Assembly: GCA_030824075.1 (NCBI GenBank)
Contig: JAVBYJ010000044.1
Location: 1-38,710 of the forward strand
DNA length: 38,710 nucleotides
Direction: 5' to 3'
Source of the DNA: Geothrix sp.
GTDB taxonomy: Bacteria > Acidobacteriota > Holophagae > Holophagales > Holophagaceae
The notes under the pieces were generated by a model. The model worked only from the letters and a program-made list of their open reading frames with translations, was not told the origin of the DNA and searched no databases. The position numbers and the translations under genes were made by a program. Of this stretch, positions 38,158-38,710 are shown piece after piece (positions within the stretch are counted from its first letter, which is position 1; every line of letters starts with the position of its first letter).

Positions 38158-38710
38158 ATGAACGCTCAGGACATCTACCGAAGCAAGCTCATCAGCTTGG
38201 ACGACGCGGCCTCCCTCATCCGCAGCGACAACGACGTCATCGTGGCCCAATGCGCCTCGGAGCCCCAGGGCTGCATGTCGCGCTTCCACATCGTCGCGGA
38301 CCGGGTCGAGAACGTTCGGGTCTTCTCCGTCCTCACCCTGAGGGAATACGACTTCTACATGAAGAAGGAGATGAAGGGCCACTTCGAGCTGGCCTCGTGG
38401 TTCCACGCCCCTGGCTCGCGCGCCGCCCTCAAGGCGGGCACGGGCACCGTCACCTACGTGCCCAACATGCTCCACCGCGCGGCCACCGATCGCATTCATG
38501 CGCGGCGACCCGACATCTTCTTCGGCACCTGCACGCCGCCCGACAAGCACGGGTTCGTCTCCCTCTCGCTCGGCATCACCTACGAGAAGGACATCATGGA
38601 TCACGCCCGCCTCGTCATCCTGGAAGTGAATCCCCGCCTTCCACGAACCTTCGGGGACACCCAGGTCCACGTGTCCAAGGTCGACTCCTTCGTGGAACAT
38701 GACCAGGAGG
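38158..38710 (+). CDS. CoA-transferase / acetyl-CoA hydrolase family, N-terminal part (runs off the right edge)
   Basis: An open frame starts at ATG 38158 with GGAG five bases upstream, 38 bp after the hydrolase, and stays open to the end of the window (184 codons; the family usually has about 430). It reads as the N-terminal domain of the 4-hydroxybutyrate CoA-transferase/acetyl-CoA hydrolase family: KLISLDDAASLIRSDNDVIV at the start, and DIFFGTCTPPDKHGFVSLSLGI (family form: Ser-Pro-Pro-Asp-xx-Gly-xx-Ser), which are its recognisable marks. The catalytic Glu lies further downstream, outside the window. In this operon it would activate the imported acid by moving CoA from acetyl-CoA or another donor. 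Confidence 0.85.
   Translation, partial: MNAQDIYRSKLISLDDAASLIRSDNDVIVAQCASEPQGCMSRFHIVADRVENVRVFSVLTLREYDFYMKKEMKGHFELASWFHAPGSRAALKAGTGTVTYVPNMLHRAATDRIHARRPDIFFGTCTPPDKHGFVSLSLGITYEKDIMDHARLVILEVNPRLPRTFGDTQVHVSKVDSFVEHDQE

Noticed and set aside
1..38710. CRISPR array
   Set aside because: No series of regularly spaced identical repeats was seen; the repeats found are pairs with unequal contents.

Overview
The window looks like chromosomal DNA of a GC-rich Gram-negative bacterium: it has outer-membrane proteins (TonB receptor, porin), periplasmic signal peptides, a genome-encoded CCA end on its tRNA, and GTG/TTG starts. The gene styles (secreted RHS proteins, tandem UvrA, Liv-type import of organic acids) would fit an Acidobacteriota/Holophagae-like organism. 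That assignment is inference; no marker gene here settles it.

Layout. (1) 1-7230, minus strand, lower GC: two paralogous secreted proteins, each with a TPR-like region and a C39-like cysteine-peptidase domain. One (423-4511) continues into a long YD/RHS repeat array, the other (4765-7230) stops where that array would begin. A third gene follows the RHS gene by 12 nt and runs off the left edge. (2) 7231-8052: AT-richer non-coding DNA with decayed repeats. (3) 8053-9603: an IspH fused to a UbiA-like membrane domain. (4) About 9718-11996: a small accessory island with repeated motifs, a frameshifted serine-recombinase remnant, a DUF4238 gene with its own terminator, and identical 51-bp direct repeats at both ends. 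(5) 12189-17221: a heme/iron operon with a palindromic operator, a 53-codon ORF overlapping a HemS-like gene, an STN-type TonB receptor and a PepSY membrane protein. (6) 17242-21247: a hybrid histidine kinase (minus), PepD dipeptidase, tRNA-Ser(GGA) and a clear terminator. (7) 21430-26340: a double-length UvrA with four ATPase sites.

(8) 26484-38710 (continues past the right edge): one co-directional catabolic/transport locus. The order is TetR regulator, a KAS III-like protein lacking the usual His and Asn, a thiolase, a 105-aa unknown protein with a duplicated GPDVxHPN motif, an SDR dehydrogenase, an outer-membrane porin, a branched-chain-type ABC importer (binding protein, two ATPases, two permeases), an alpha/beta hydrolase, and the start of a CoA-transferase. 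Porin and importer could bring an organic acid through both membranes, the CoA-transferase could activate it, and the SDR, thiolase and hydrolase could degrade it. The substrate cannot be read from the sequence. This locus, the RHS/C39 pair, the IspH-UbiA fusion and the 51-bp-repeat island are the parts most worth a second look.
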